Below are positions 14,726 to 14,868 of a DNA stretch of 14,868 nucleotides, one piece after another (positions within the stretch are counted from its first letter, which is position 1; each line of letters begins with the position of its first letter). Position numbers and translations under genes: made by a program. This stretch comes from Patescibacteria group bacterium (GTDB lineage Bacteria; Patescibacteriota; Minisyncoccia; Phycocordibacterales; JAGLOS01): contig JAHIYV010000005.1 in the NCBI GenBank assembly GCA_018814635.1, positions 1-14,868 of the forward strand. The letters run 5' to 3'. The notes under the pieces were generated by a model, which was not told the DNA's origin, made no database searches, and was given only the letters and a program-made list of their open reading frames with translations.

Positions 14726-14868
14726 GAACTAAGGGCTCTTCCACAAATAACTTCAACAATTTCATCTCATCTTCATGTCATATTTTTCTGAAAAAACTTT
14801 TAAAATATACTTATATTCCTCAAGTTTTTATCAGAAAAATCTAACACAAATTTGAGCGAACTTGAGGA

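Noticed and set aside
14726..14868. Minus-strand segments reading EEYKYILKVFSEKYDMKMR and, in another frame, DEIVEVICGRAL
   Set aside because: They look protein-like but are short, broken by stops and in different frames; a decayed gene is possible but not supported.
1..14868. tRNA, rRNA or CRISPR array
   Set aside because: No cloverleaf-like segment, conserved rRNA stretch or regularly spaced repeat series was seen on reading both strands.

Overview
The window looks like chromosome from a low-GC member of the Candidate Phyla Radiation (Patescibacteria), most likely a Parcubacteria-type lineage; that placement is inference from protein style, not a search. Supporting it: a short SecA with the tail type I associate with that group, strictly anaerobic class III ribonucleotide reductase, an uncharacterised membrane protein of a CPR-type family, AT-rich gene starts with no Shine-Dalgarno sequence, and compact operons. 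Stop codons are mostly TAA, with one TAG and one TGA used as true stops and no in-frame TGA, so the code is standard.

Layout. 1-148: terminator-like hairpin of an unseen upstream gene, then the secA promoter. 149-2686: secA. 2687-2974: regulatory gap with a TATAAT box and two NrdR-like boxes. 2975-5841: nrdD-nrdG, anaerobic deoxynucleotide synthesis. 5842-5956: gap between convergent genes holding a short palindrome. 5957-7975 (minus): rnr, RNase R. 7976-8274: divergent promoter region with strong hairpins. 8275-14080: a five-gene plus-strand run: one-TM protein of unknown function, mltG, murC and two GT-B glycosyltransferases. mltG and murC concern peptidoglycan length and precursor synthesis; the two glycosyltransferases probably build a surface glycan or glycolipid. 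14081-14868: a gene-poor, decayed segment: a 45-bp palindrome, the C-terminal remnant of a methyltransferase (minus), and a small AbrB/MazE-like gene split by a 110-bp MITE-like insertion with terminal inverted repeats and a 5-bp target duplication, then an intrinsic terminator.

Main second-look points: (1) the MITE insertion, whose removal with one target copy restores a perfect reading frame; (2) three intergenic triloop palindromes sharing one core, which may be a REP-like family or a recurrent terminator; (3) no recognisable Shine-Dalgarno at any gene start, with -10 boxes only 9-13 nt before the start codon at four genes, implying near-leaderless mRNAs; (4) SecA that lacks most of the helical wing domain and the zinc tail; (5) an unknown protein resembling the N-terminal module of conjugation-type ATPases, but with no ATPase; (6) mutually exclusive stems upstream of that gene.
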